Origin: CAVYXZ01 sp965223835
GTDB lineage: Bacteria; Chloroflexota; Anaerolineae; Aggregatilineales; Phototrophicaceae
Direction of reading: 5' to 3'
Length of the DNA: 64,000 bases
Assembly (NCBI GenBank): GCA_965223835.1
Contig: CBDCXQ010000001.1
Location: 868,001 to 932,000, forward strand
The position numbers and the translations under genes are program-made. The stretch's first letter is position 1; each line of letters begins with the position of its first letter. Positions 1-8,828 of this stretch are shown here, in pieces. The notes beneath the pieces were generated by a model. It saw only the letters and a program-made list of their open reading frames with translations, was not told the DNA's origin and ran no database searches.

Positions 1-1005
1 GGCGCGGTCAAGCATCCCGAAATTGCCCCAGAACGCCTTCAGTTGTCCGATGGATTTTTCCGGCAGCCGCAGCCCATACAGAGGCTCGTCATTTTCGTCG
101 GCCTCGTCCACAATTTCGACGACTGGACCGGGTAGATACGGCGTGAGTTTGTCGTTGACTCCCACCGCACCCGAACCAGGACCGCCGCCGCCATGGGGCG
201 TAGAGAACGTCTTGTGCAGGTTATAGTGCATCACATCAAAGCCCAGTTCGCCCGGCTTGACGACGCCCATTAGCGCATTCATATTCGCGCCGTCCATGTA
301 CATCAGTCCACCACAGTCGTGAACGGCTTCAATGACATCCAGGATGTGGCCTTCAAACAGGCCGAGCGTGTTGGGAACGGTAATCATCATCCCGGCGATC
401 GTCTCATCACAGGCGGCTCGCAGCGCTTCCAGATCAACATCGCCGTTGTCGTCTGAGGGGAGTTCGATGGCTTCAAAGCCGGCCATTGTCACCGTCGCCG
501 GGTTGGTTCCATGCGCACTGTTGGGCACGAGAATGCGGGTGCGCTGGGTATCGCCCCGGTCCAGATGATACTTGCGGATCATGAGGATACCGGCGAATTC
601 ACCCTGTGCCCCGGCTGCTGGTACGAGACTCGCTTTTTCAAAGCCGCTGATCTCCGCCAGCCATTCTTGCAATTGATGCATCAGCGCTAACGCCCCCTGC
701 GCCCCGGCTTCATCGGTGAGAGGATGGAGATGAGCAAAGCCTGGCAGCCGCGCGACATCTTCATTCAGGCGGGGGTTGTACTTCATCGTACAGGACCCCA
801 GCGGATAGAAACCGCGATCAATCGCGTAGTTTTTGCGGCTGAGGTTGGTGAAATGCCGGATCACCTGGAGTTCGCTGACTTCAGGCAAGTCCAGTTCACT
901 GCGCAGCAAGTCTTTAGGGAGGTCGGTGGTGGGTACATCCACATCAGGCAGTTGCACCCCGCTACGACCAGACGCACTTATTTCGTAAATCGTTGGCTCG
1001 GTCAT
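1..1005 (-). CDS. gcvPB: Glycine dehydrogenase (decarboxylating) subunit 2, partial
   Basis: C-terminal-half subunit of the two-chain P protein of the glycine cleavage system. It binds PLP, decarboxylates glycine and passes the aminomethyl group to lipoylated GcvH in the cytoplasm. Translating the minus strand from the ATG at 1005 gives about 335 residues before the left window edge; the family usually has about 480, so the C-terminus is missing. The PLP lysine sits in NLHKTFSTPHGGGGPG, followed by the glycine-rich stretch typical of GcvPB. Its ATG overlaps the gcvPA stop (ATGA), so the two are translationally coupled. Expression should follow the glycine riboswitch upstream of gcvH. The identity is secure; only the end is unseen. 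Confidence 0.95.
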   Translation of the reverse strand, partial: MTEPTIYEISASGRSGVQLPDVDVPTTDLPKDLLRSELDLPEVSELQVIRHFTNLSRKNYAIDRGFYPLGSCTMKYNPRLNEDVARLPGFAHLHPLTDEAGAQGALALMHQLQEWLAEISGFEKASLVPAAGAQGEFAGILMIRKYHLDRGDTQRTRILVPNSAHGTNPATVTMAGFEAIELPSDDNGDVDLEALRAACDETIAGMMITVPNTLGLFEGHILDVIEAVHDCGGLMYMDGANMNALMGVVKPGELGFDVMHYNLHKTFSTPHGGGGPGSGAVGVNDKLTPYLPGPVVEIVDEADENDEPLYGLRLPEKSIGQLKAFWGNFGMLDRA

Positions 1006-2339
1006 GCGGACATCTCCTCTAAGCCAGCCACCAGCGCATCAATTTCTGCCCGGCTGTTTATCTCGGTGACACAAATCAACATGTGTTGCGCGAAATCTGG
1101 GTAATCTTCGCCCAGATCATAGCCACCAATAATGCCCTGCTGCAGCAAGTGGTCGTTGATCTCGTGGACGGGACGTGGGCATTTTACGATGAACTCATGG
1201 AAAAACGGCTTGCGCATATCGACTTCGTAAGCAGCCAACTCATTGATTTGCGTCGCGGCATAATGTGCCTTGTGATAGCAGAGTTCGGCGACTTTTCGCA
1301 GTCCGTGTTTGCCCATCAGCGACAGGTAGATCGCCGCCGCCAGCGCCATTAAGCCCTGATTGGTGCAGATGTTGCTGGTGGCTTTCTCCCGGCGAATATC
1401 TTGCTCACGCGGGCGCAGCGTCATCACGTAGGCACGTTTGCCATCTTGATCGACGGTTTCGCCAATGAGACGTCCGGCAATCTTACGGACGTATTTAGTG
1501 CGGGTTGCAAAATAACCCAGGTAAGGACCACCGAATCCCAGTGGAATGCCCAGCGGTTGGCCTTCACCAACGACAATATCCGCGCCAAGCTCACCGGGGC
1601 TTTTGAACAGGGCCAGCGCCGTCGGGTTTGCCACCATGACCAGCAGTGCGCCCGCCGCATGTACTCTCGTGGCGAGTTCTTGCAGATCGTCGATTTGCCC
1701 AAAGAAATTTGGATACTGTACGGCCAGCATGGCGGTACTGTCGTCTAACATATCGCACAGATCATCAATTGTCGCCCGACCCCGATGGCCGACGAACTTC
1801 ACGCCAGTTCCCTGATGGTAGGTCTGCGCAACCGCCCGATATTGCGGATTAATGTCCGGGCTGCAAACGATTTTCAGGCGCTTGTGACGGCCAATTTCAA
1901 CCGCCATCGTGACCGCTTCGGCAAAGCTGGTCGCGCCATCATAATGACTGGCATTAGCCGCATCCATCCCGGTCAAGGCGCACATCATGCTTTGATATTC
2001 GAAGGTGGCCTGCAACGTTCCCTGGCTGAGTTCGGGCTGATAGGGGGTGTAGGCTGTAAAAAACTCACCCCGCAGCAGCAGGTGATTCACCGCCGAGGGT
2101 ATGAAGTGATTGTAGGCCCCGGCGCCGCGAAACAGGGCGAAATCCTGCGCATGGTCATTGGCTTCGGCCAGCGCCATCAGTTCCGCCATGACCTCCATTT
2201 CACTCAAGGGCGCAGGGAGGTCCAGGGTGGGAAACCGGAATTTGGATGGAACCGCCTCGAACAGGTCTTCAATCGTGGTGACGCCGACAGTCGACAGCAT
2301 TTGCTGCCGCTCGGCATCGGTATGGGGTATATAACTCAT
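1002..2339 (-). CDS. gcvPA: Glycine dehydrogenase (decarboxylating) subunit 1
   Basis: N-terminal-half subunit of the split P protein, pairing with GcvPB to decarboxylate glycine. The product is 445 aa, the normal length for GcvPA. It begins with the family's MSYIPHTDAERQQML pattern and contains the conserved YTPYQPELSQGTLQ and NASHYDGATS segments; it carries no PLP lysine motif, as expected for this subunit. The ATG at 2339 has a GAGG-type site a few bases upstream. The gene starts 28 bases after the gcvH stop and overlaps gcvPB by four bases, making a gcvH-gcvPA-gcvPB operon. No gcvT for the aminomethyltransferase is present in the window. Confidence 0.96.
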   Translation of the reverse strand: MSYIPHTDAERQQMLSTVGVTTIEDLFEAVPSKFRFPTLDLPAPLSEMEVMAELMALAEANDHAQDFALFRGAGAYNHFIPSAVNHLLLRGEFFTAYTPYQPELSQGTLQATFEYQSMMCALTGMDAANASHYDGATSFAEAVTMAVEIGRHKRLKIVCSPDINPQYRAVAQTYHQGTGVKFVGHRGRATIDDLCDMLDDSTAMLAVQYPNFFGQIDDLQELATRVHAAGALLVMVANPTALALFKSPGELGADIVVGEGQPLGIPLGFGGPYLGYFATRTKYVRKIAGRLIGETVDQDGKRAYVMTLRPREQDIRREKATSNICTNQGLMALAAAIYLSLMGKHGLRKVAELCYHKAHYAATQINELAAYEVDMRKPFFHEFIVKCPRPVHEINDHLLQQGIIGGYDLGEDYPDFAQHMLICVTEINSRAEIDALVAGLEEMSA

Positions 2340-2367
2340 AGCACCTCAAAATTAAACTGAGCGAATG

Positions 2368-2760
2368 TTAGCGCTCTTCACAAAATTTATCGTAGGCAGC
2401 AGCGTCCATGAGGTCGCCAGCTTCGGCGGCATCGGTCAATTTGATTTTGATAATCCAGCCAGCATCATAGGGGTCGGAGTTCAGAATTTCGGGTTCATCT
2501 TCAGCGGCGTTGTTGACTGCCGTCACCGTACCACCCACCGGAATGTGCAGGTCGGATGCCGCTTTGACCGACTCGACCACCCCAAAGGAATCACCTTTAG
2601 CATAAGTTGCGCCGACTTCAGGTAGTTCAATGAAAACAATGTCATTGAGTTGATCCTGCGCATAGTCACTAATGCCAATGACCCCCGAATCGCCTTCAAT
2701 CCGCAGCCACTCATCGGTTTCACGGTACTTCAGATCAGCCGGTGTATTCCATTTGCCCAT
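2368..2760 (-). CDS. gcvH: Glycine cleavage system H protein
   Basis: Lipoyl carrier of the glycine cleavage system that shuttles the aminomethyl group between P, T and L proteins. The product is 130 aa, typical of GcvH. The lipoylation site is the lysine in VESVKAASDL, and the IGISDYAQDQLNDIVFIELP segment is characteristic. An in-frame ATG farther upstream at 2811 lies inside the intrinsic terminator and is rejected; the chosen ATG at 2760 has a GGAGG eight to nine bases upstream. First gene of the gcvH-gcvPA-gcvPB operon, preceded by a glycine riboswitch, so glycine should induce all three genes. Confidence 0.96.
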   Translation of the reverse strand: MGKWNTPADLKYRETDEWLRIEGDSGVIGISDYAQDQLNDIVFIELPEVGATYAKGDSFGVVESVKAASDLHIPVGGTVTAVNNAAEDEPEILNSDPYDAGWIIKIKLTDAAEAGDLMDAAAYDKFCEER

Positions 2761-2791
2761 GATGAAAAGACCTCCATAGTTGCGCTCACAA

Positions 2792-2831
2792 TAAACAAAA
2801 ACAGAGCGCACGCGCTTGCTGTACGCTCTGT
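2792..2831 (-). terminator. Intrinsic terminator of the glycine riboswitch expression platform
   Basis: On the minus strand ACAGAGCG (2831-2824) pairs with CGCTCTGT (2808-2801), and the hairpin is followed by TTTTTGTTT. It lies between the glycine aptamer and the gcvH ribosome-binding site, which is where a transcriptional OFF switch would sit. The inference is that glycine binding prevents this hairpin forming. Confidence 0.8.
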
Positions 2832-2857
2832 CAGTCCTTGACTTTCAGAGATTGTGA

Positions 2858-2955
2858 GACCTGTAAATCCTGTTGGCCTGAGAGATTCACTAACAGTCCA
2901 GCCAACTGCCAGCTTGCCCCTTCGGCGTCTCTAACGAGAACTCTCTTCACAGGTC
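2858..2955 (-). promoter_or_regulatory. Glycine riboswitch, single recognisable aptamer
   Basis: On the minus strand the leader carries the glycine aptamer core: GAGAG, then CGCCGAAGGGGCAA, then CTCTCAGG and an AGGA element. It is closed by a P1 helix pairing 2949-2955 with 2858-2864 (GACCTGT with ACAGGTC). Only one full aptamer is visible. Downstream bases around 2832-2852 (ATCTCTGAAAGTCAAGGA) weakly echo the 3' half of an aptamer and could be a ghost aptamer or an antiterminator strand. The position directly before gcvH-gcvPA-gcvPB supports glycine-responsive control of glycine breakdown. Confidence 0.9.
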
Positions 2956-2970
2956 AAATATGATTTTTCC

Positions 2971-2999
2971 ATTGTATACGGCTTAAAACGAAATAGCAA
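2971..2999 (-). promoter_or_regulatory. Sigma-70-type promoter of the gcv operon
   Basis: On the minus strand TTGCTA (2999-2994) and TACAAT (2976-2971) are separated by 17 bases. Transcription would begin about ten bases before the riboswitch P1 helix, which fits a leader that starts with the aptamer. Confidence 0.6.
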
Positions 3000-3000
3000 C

Positions 3001-3405
3001 TTATGAATCAGTAGGAACCCATTCAAAAAAGCGTTTAGTGACTGCCGGGTTTACCGCCAGATTAAAGGTGAAATGCCCGGTCGCATCGGCGACAATGGTT
3101 GGTCGCAGGATGAGGGTGCCATCGTTGCGCAATCCGATAGCCAGATATGCCTGCGATGTGCCAACTTGACGGGTTGTTTGCAAGCCCTCAACCGGTTGCA
3201 GGCGGTTAAGCAAGCGCACCAGTTCCTCATAGCGCGGGCGCAGGGCAATCTCCATCGGGCCATATCGAGCGGAAATGGCGATGTATACGCCCTCGCGACG
3301 GAGCGCCAACTGCGGATGTTCTTCATGGGCTTGCTGCACCCGCAGCGTCACAATGCCGCTGGCTTCATCAATCATCATCTGGTCCAACATTTCAAAATGG
3401 CGCAT
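3001..3405 (-). CDS. Conserved-looking hypothetical protein, 134 aa
   Basis: I do not recognise this family. The product is soluble and mixed alpha/beta in composition, with no signal peptide, membrane segment or cysteine. The first half is rich in charged residues (MIDEASGIVTLRVQQAHEEHPQL) and the second ends in a beta-like segment before PAVTKRFFEWVP. The ATG at 3405 has only a weak GGTGG upstream. It lies between the promoter of the gcv operon and the divergently oriented Sco1-like gene, and its stop is immediately beside the gcv promoter. Codon use resembles the neighbours, which supports a real gene, but no function can be assigned. Confidence 0.65.
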   Translation of the reverse strand: MRHFEMLDQMMIDEASGIVTLRVQQAHEEHPQLALRREGVYIAISARYGPMEIALRPRYEELVRLLNRLQPVEGLQTTRQVGTSQAYLAIGLRNDGTLILRPTIVADATGHFTFNLAVNPAVTKRFFEWVPTDS

Positions 3406-3535
3406 GAGGCAACCACCATTTGTTAAATTAATAATGTAATTCTACCAGTTCCGTGAGAGAATTCACATAAATTGGCAACAGCCTTTATGCCTGTGCTAAG
3501 ATGCAGCTAGTCGCCTGATCTGGGAATTTTGGAGT

Positions 3536-4195
3536 ATGACTTCGCGAACCCGCAAATCACCGCGTTTACTGATGCTGGTTGCTATGATTATCAGTATATC
3601 GATCACGACCGGCTCAATCTTTTTCATTTTCTATCAATTGACTAACCAGGCTACCACCAACACCGGTGCTGCCATTGTTGATTCGAATAATTACTTCGAC
3701 GGCGGTACGGTGATTGACCCACCGCGCCAACTCAACGATTTCACCCTGACCGGCACTGATGGGGAACCGCTCAGGTTGAGTGACCTCCAGGGCAAGATTA
3801 CCTTGCTCGTTTTTGGTTATACGCACTGCCCGGATGTTTGTCTGCTAACGTTGGGTGATTACAAACAGGTCAAGGCCGAACTAGGAGCCGACGCCGATAA
3901 TGTTAATTTTTTACTGATTAGTGTCGATGGTGCGCGGGATAAACCGGAACAATTGCAGACCTATATCGCCGCATTTGACCCAGCGTTTCTGGGGATGACC
4001 GGCAGCGAAAACGATGTGAGGCATATCGGTGTGGATTATGGGCTATATTTTCAGGCTAATGCCGGTGAAAATTACACCATCGATCATACGGCGTCAACCT
4101 ACTTGATTGACCAGGCTGGTTTTCTCAGAACCATCTTCACCTTTGGCACCGAACCAGCGGTCATGGCGCGTTATGTGCGTGACCTGCTTAGCTAG
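3536..4195 (+). CDS. Sco1/SenC family copper chaperone / thiol-redox protein
   Basis: The 219-aa product has an N-terminal membrane anchor (about residues 12-35) and a thioredoxin-fold SCO domain facing outwards. The copper-binding CPDVC motif follows GYTHC, and the downstream histidine sits in YTIDHTAST, as in Sco proteins that load the CuA site of cytochrome oxidase. Length and motif order are normal. The Shine-Dalgarno GGAG is unusually close to the ATG at 3536, so the start is slightly uncertain; a later Met at residue 13 would still leave the anchor. The stop overlaps the murF-alr stop from the opposite strand, both using the palindrome CTAG at 4192-4195. No oxidase genes are nearby. Confidence 0.9.
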   Translation: MTSRTRKSPRLLMLVAMIISISITTGSIFFIFYQLTNQATTNTGAAIVDSNNYFDGGTVIDPPRQLNDFTLTGTDGEPLRLSDLQGKITLLVFGYTHCPDVCLLTLGDYKQVKAELGADADNVNFLLISVDGARDKPEQLQTYIAAFDPAFLGMTGSENDVRHIGVDYGLYFQANAGENYTIDHTASTYLIDQAGFLRTIFTFGTEPAVMARYVRDLLS

Positions 4196-6747
4196 CCGCG
4201 TGGAATACGGGCTAGAACGGTGGTCATCACTTCATAATTATTGGTGCCCAATTGTGTGGCAACATCCTCCGGCGTGATGCGGTTGCCCCCCTGTTGACCA
4301 ATTAAGACGACTTCATCGCCGACGGTCACATTCGGGATATGGGTGACGTTGATAGTCGTTTTCTCCATGCTGACACGGCCCACAACCGGCGCGAACTCAC
4401 CCTGAACAAGAACTCGGCCCCAATTCTGCGGCTTGCGCCGGAAACCATGCGAGTAGCCCACTGGAATGACAGCGATTTTTTCATGGCTGCCAGTGACATA
4501 GGTTTGCCCATAGCCCACTGGATGACCCGGCGGTAGTGTTTTGACCTGGGCAATTACCGTCTTCCAGGTCAAGGCCCGGCGGAATGTTTCTGGGATCTGC
4601 ACGTTATCGGATGGCGATTCGCCATACAGTGCCACCCCAACCCGAACCATATCCAGATGCGTTTCAGGTAGAGTCAGCGTAGCCGCCGAGTTGGCAGTAT
4701 GGATAAAACTGAAATTGAAGCCACTGGCCCGCAGCGGATTAACAACACTTTTGAAGTGGCGAAACTGTTCGAGCGTATAGTCGGCGTCTTCATCCGCCAT
4801 TGAGAAATGCGTATAAATCCCTTCAATATCCAGATGTTGCAGGTTAATCAAGTGACGAAAGAACGGGATTGAATCACCGGGCAAAATACCCAACCGACCC
4901 ATACCTGTGTCGATTTTGATATGTACCCGCAATAAATCACCGACTTCACGGGCGGCTTGATGATAGGCATAAGCCATATCGAGATCGTACAATGTGAGCG
5001 TAATGTCGTGGCGCATGGCCTGGCGTACAGCATGAACCGGTGTGTAACTCATCACCAAAATCGGGGCCTGGAGTCCAGCGTCGCGCAATTCCAGCGCTTC
5101 ATCCAGGGTGGCGACGCCCAACGCTTCAGCGCCATTTGCCAGGGCCGTTGTGCTGGTTGCAACCGCGCCGTGTCCATAGGCGTCAGCCTTCACGATCGCC
5201 ATCAAGCGCGTGTTCTCGTCCAACCGGGCCATGATCTCCCGAACATTGTGGGCAATTGCACTCTGGTCGATCTCAACCCACGAGGTTGATGCTGGTTGGA
5301 ACAGCGTTTCCAGCGCCCACGCTTCGCCCTGCCGCACTAGATTCTCGCTATCTTCCTCGTTCGCCAGCAGAGCTTTAACGACCATTTCCATGCGGGCTGA
5401 TGAACCGCCTTTGACCAGGACAATGTCCTGCGGCGTCAGCTCAACCCGGTCTTTTAAAACATTGACCGCATCTTGCAAGCTATAAGTGAGCTGGATTGTT
5501 GACCGATCTTTTCCATTATCTATGGCCGACCGTCCAATCAATGCGGCTTCGGGGCCTTCAGTCACGATAATATCGGCGAATTCAGCGGCAGTCTGTCCCA
5601 CCATGCGGTGCCCATGCTGCGAATAATGCCCCAGATTGTCCATGTCACCCATGACAAAAATCAACCGGTGCGCCGCATTGTCGGCCCGTGCTGCCCGTAA
5701 CCATTCGAGGGCGGCATTTGTCGATTGGGGTGTGGCATCATAGGTGTCGTCAATGAGCAGAGAGTCGTTGATCCCACGCAATGGACGCATCCTGCCGGGC
5801 AGGGGCTGCATTTCGGTGAGGGCTTGCAGGCCATCGTCCATCGGGATTTCATAATAAGTGCCAACCGCCAGCGCGAATAAGACACTGTAAAGATGATGCT
5901 TGCTCAGCAGCGGCGTCCACCGGCCCACATACCGGTCCGACCCATGCCGCAGGTCAAACCCTGTATTCAACTGGCCGACGACGATGTTATAGGCGATTAA
6001 GTCAGCCCCGAAAGCCGAACAACCAACGGTCATCACCGGCGCACGGGTATGCTCAGCCATGCCCCGAATATAATCATCATCATAATTCAAGATGGCTAAA
6101 CCCGACGGCGGCAGGCTTTCCAGCAACCGGCTTTCCTCAGCCGCGACCTGTTCCAGGCTGGCAAACGAGTCGGTGTGGGCATGGCCGATGTGCGTAATGA
6201 CGCCAACATCCGGTTGGATAGTCTGGATCATTTCGGCGATTTCGCCCTGTTGCGATGCGCCGAGTTCCAGGACCACCATGTCATGTTCCGACTTGAGGCC
6301 GGCTAACGCCAGGGGTAAACGCAAGCGCCCCCGATATTCACCGGCACTTTGATGTACCTTGTAGTGGGTTCCCAGCACCCGGCGGATCGCATCCACCGTG
6401 ACGGATTTTCCTGATGATCCGGTCACGCCAATCACCCGCGGACCCAGCTTATCCAGGACGTAACTCGCCCAGGCCATCATCGCCGCTTCAGGGTCTTTGA
6501 CGATGATCACGGATAGCCCGGCAACATCGAAATCAGGCGGCTGCGTACACAAAATGCCCGTTGCCCCCAGTTCAATCGCCTCGCGAATATATTGATGGGT
6601 ATCGCCCCGATCGGTCTTGCGGGCCACAAAAATCTGGTTCGCTGTCGCCATCCGCGAATCCAAACAAAACCCGGTAAATAATTGTGCCTGGGGTTCCCCA
6701 AATAATTGCCCATTTGCAGCTTCGAGAAGATCGTAAAGGCTTATCAT
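4192..6747 (-). CDS. Bifunctional MurF ligase-alanine racemase
   Basis: Fusion of UDP-N-acetylmuramoyl-tripeptide--D-Ala-D-Ala ligase (residues about 1-470) with PLP alanine racemase (about 485-851). The MurF half has the P-loop IGVTGSSGKS and the Mur ligase MTVGCSAFGAD and LIDDTYDATPQS segments. The racemase half has the PLP lysine in AIVKADAYGHGA and ends with the VGRVSMEKTTINVTHI region. One protein thus makes D-Ala and joins D-Ala-D-Ala to the peptidoglycan precursor; the Ddl step in between is not encoded here. The same fusion is known in Bacteroidota. A TATACT box lies seven bases before the ATG, so the transcript could be leaderless. The stop overlaps the Sco1-like gene tail to tail. 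Confidence 0.93.
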   Translation of the reverse strand: MISLYDLLEAANGQLFGEPQAQLFTGFCLDSRMATANQIFVARKTDRGDTHQYIREAIELGATGILCTQPPDFDVAGLSVIIVKDPEAAMMAWASYVLDKLGPRVIGVTGSSGKSVTVDAIRRVLGTHYKVHQSAGEYRGRLRLPLALAGLKSEHDMVVLELGASQQGEIAEMIQTIQPDVGVITHIGHAHTDSFASLEQVAAEESRLLESLPPSGLAILNYDDDYIRGMAEHTRAPVMTVGCSAFGADLIAYNIVVGQLNTGFDLRHGSDRYVGRWTPLLSKHHLYSVLFALAVGTYYEIPMDDGLQALTEMQPLPGRMRPLRGINDSLLIDDTYDATPQSTNAALEWLRAARADNAAHRLIFVMGDMDNLGHYSQHGHRMVGQTAAEFADIIVTEGPEAALIGRSAIDNGKDRSTIQLTYSLQDAVNVLKDRVELTPQDIVLVKGGSSARMEMVVKALLANEEDSENLVRQGEAWALETLFQPASTSWVEIDQSAIAHNVREIMARLDENTRLMAIVKADAYGHGAVATSTTALANGAEALGVATLDEALELRDAGLQAPILVMSYTPVHAVRQAMRHDITLTLYDLDMAYAYHQAAREVGDLLRVHIKIDTGMGRLGILPGDSIPFFRHLINLQHLDIEGIYTHFSMADEDADYTLEQFRHFKSVVNPLRASGFNFSFIHTANSAATLTLPETHLDMVRVGVALYGESPSDNVQIPETFRRALTWKTVIAQVKTLPPGHPVGYGQTYVTGSHEKIAVIPVGYSHGFRRKPQNWGRVLVQGEFAPVVGRVSMEKTTINVTHIPNVTVGDEVVLIGQQGGNRITPEDVATQLGTNNYEVMTTVLARIPRG

Positions 6748-6783
6748 AGTCAGCAGTATAGCATTCCTATGGTAGCGGGGCTA

Positions 6784-6812
6784 GCGACAGGCTGGCAAAG
6801 TTTTGTTATAAT
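6784..6812 (+). promoter_or_regulatory. Probable tgt promoter
   Basis: A perfect TATAAT at 6807-6812 is preceded 17 bases upstream by GCGACA, a partial match to the -35 consensus. It lies 30 bases before the tgt ATG, which has AAGGAAAG as ribosome-binding site. Confidence 0.55.
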
Positions 6813-6841
6813 TCAATACTGTTCTTAAGGAAAGCGAAACG

Positions 6842-7945
6842 ATGTCATTTAGGTTCGAGATTATTGCGCAGCAAGGGCGGTCACGAGCCGGAATTTTCCA
6901 CACCCCCCATGGCCCTTTGCCAACCCCGGTATTCGCGCCGGTAGGTACACAGGGCACAGTTAAGGCCGTCATGCCACGCGATTTGCATGAGGTCCAGGCA
7001 ACGCTCATTCTGGCGAATACCTACCATTTACACCTGCGCCCCGGTGATGAACTGATACGTGACCTGGGCGGTTTGCACCAGTTCATGCAGTGGCCCGGCC
7101 CGATCTTGACGGATTCAGGTGGTTATCAAGTTTTCAGCTTGACGGAAATCAATCAAATTGATGATGATGGTGTGACGTTTCGCAGCCATATCGACGGCAG
7201 CCAGCGCCGCCTGACCCCCGAACGGTCGATGGAAATTCAGCAAAATCTGGGCGCTGACATCATTATGGCCTTTGACCAGTGTCCCCAACCACGTGACCGC
7301 ACTGAGGTGGAACGAGCGGTTGAGCGGACGACTGCCTGGGCACAGCGTTGCCGTAATGCCCACCCGGACGATGATGTTCAAGCATTGCTGGGCATTGTTC
7401 AGGGCGGCATTTTTGCTGATTTGCGGGCAAAGTCGGCGACAGAATTACAGGCTATTGGTTTTCCCGGCTACGCCATTGGGGGATTGGCAGTGGGTGAGAC
7501 TAAAGCTGAGATGTACCAGACCCTGGATGATACCATTCCCCTGTTGCCCGTAGACAAGCCCCGCTATCTCATGGGTGTAGGTGAGCCAGATGATCTGGTT
7601 GAAGGGATTCTCCGAGGCGTCGATATTTTCGACTGCGTGATCCCCACGCGGTTAGCCCGTCATGGGTCGGCGCTGACGGCTATCGGTCGGTTGAACCTGC
7701 GCAATCTGGAGCATGCCCGCAGTGAAGCGGCACTCGACACCACCTGTTCTTGCTATACCTGCCAAAACTTTTCCAGAGCTTATCTGCGTCATCTGGTGAA
7801 GACCAAAGAAATCCTGGGCCACATGTTGCTGAGTCTGCATAATATTCATTTCTTGATTCAGCATGTGCGGGCCATGCGTGCGGCGATCCTGGATGGTGAT
7901 TTGGAAGCCTACCGAGAGGCTTTTCTGCGTCGCTACCGGCAGTAA
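6842..7945 (+). CDS. tgt: tRNA-guanine transglycosylase
   Basis: Exchanges guanine-34 of GUN-anticodon tRNAs for the queuosine precursor preQ1 in the cytoplasm. At 367 aa it is normal length for the bacterial enzyme. The substrate-binding DSGGYQVFSL, the GGLAVGE motif and the catalytic-aspartate segment DIFDCVIPTRLARHG are all present. The zinc site is formed by the Cys residues of CSCYTCQNFSRAYLRHL and a histidine of the LSLHNIHFL segment. The start has AAGGAAAG upstream. It is transcribed alone or with the lipoprotein that follows; no queuosine biosynthesis genes are adjacent. Confidence 0.97.
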   Translation: MSFRFEIIAQQGRSRAGIFHTPHGPLPTPVFAPVGTQGTVKAVMPRDLHEVQATLILANTYHLHLRPGDELIRDLGGLHQFMQWPGPILTDSGGYQVFSLTEINQIDDDGVTFRSHIDGSQRRLTPERSMEIQQNLGADIIMAFDQCPQPRDRTEVERAVERTTAWAQRCRNAHPDDDVQALLGIVQGGIFADLRAKSATELQAIGFPGYAIGGLAVGETKAEMYQTLDDTIPLLPVDKPRYLMGVGEPDDLVEGILRGVDIFDCVIPTRLARHGSALTAIGRLNLRNLEHARSEAALDTTCSCYTCQNFSRAYLRHLVKTKEILGHMLLSLHNIHFLIQHVRAMRAAILDGDLEAYREAFLRRYRQ

Positions 7946-8012
7946 GTTGTCTTTAGGGGAAACTTGTGCTGCCTTCACTGTTTATGATCTTACCCTTGCT
8001 GTGGATTCGCTC

Positions 8013-8828
8013 ATGAGGCACGCTCGACGAACGCTGACAATGGTGGCACTGACGTTAGTCGGTTGTACCAGCCAGGTGTTACCGGCTTCAACACCCACCT
8101 CAGCGGCGAGACTGGTATCGATCAATACCACGACCGCGACGCTACCATTGATAACCGATCTGACGCAGGCTTATGCTGAAGTCGCACCCAACATTAGCTT
8201 TGAGATTGTGGTCGGTAATTATGCCGCCGCTGCCGGGCAGGCGCTCTCCGATTCGCCAACCTACTTTTTGACCAATCACCTGCCAGATCGCAGTGGTTTA
8301 TGGGGGGCGCCGGTGGGACAGGATGCCATCGCCATCATTACCTATTCCAACAATCCGATTGAGAATCTGAGCATCGAGGATTTGCGCGGTATTTATCAGG
8401 GGCGCATCAGCAATTGGAGTATGCTCAATGGTCCGGATTTGCCGATCATCGTCATCAGTCGGGAAGCTGGCTCAGGAACCCGGGCTGAATTCGACCGGCT
8501 GTTGATGGGTGAGCGTCAGACCACCCGTGTCGCCCGAATCGCACCGTCGAACCAGGCGGTCATTGCCAGTGTTGCCAGAGAACGTGGCAGCATCGCCTAT
8601 GTTTCGATGAGCTATCTCACGCCAGAAATACGGGTTATGCGGATTGATGGCATCGCGCCGACTTTGGCGACGGTGCGCGACAATCGCTATCCGCTGCGAT
8701 CAACGCTATTTTTTGCTGGACCGGGTGAACCGGATGGTGCATTGCGTACATTCATCGCCTGGGCGCAGAGTCCCGATGGACAACGACATGTGGCACAACA
8801 TTATACGCCGTTAATGAATCCAAATTAG
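8013..8828 (+). CDS. PstS-like phosphate/anion-binding lipoprotein
   Basis: A 271-aa extracytoplasmic substrate-binding protein of the PBP-like type. The open frame extends upstream into tgt, but the ATG at 8013 gives a clean lipoprotein signal: MRHARRT, a hydrophobic stretch, then the lipobox LVGC. The body has the PstS-family pattern IEDLRGIYQGRISNWSML and the ligand-loop REAGSGTRAEFDRLL, where Ser, Gly, Thr and Arg contact phosphate in the family. No ABC permease or ATPase gene is beside it, so this is an orphan binding protein; the ligand could be another oxyanion. Its stop overlaps that of the opposite-strand gene (TTAG, 8825-8828). Confidence 0.85.
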   Translation: MRHARRTLTMVALTLVGCTSQVLPASTPTSAARLVSINTTTATLPLITDLTQAYAEVAPNISFEIVVGNYAAAAGQALSDSPTYFLTNHLPDRSGLWGAPVGQDAIAIITYSNNPIENLSIEDLRGIYQGRISNWSMLNGPDLPIIVISREAGSGTRAEFDRLLMGERQTTRVARIAPSNQAVIASVARERGSIAYVSMSYLTPEIRVMRIDGIAPTLATVRDNRYPLRSTLFFAGPGEPDGALRTFIAWAQSPDGQRHVAQHYTPLMNPN

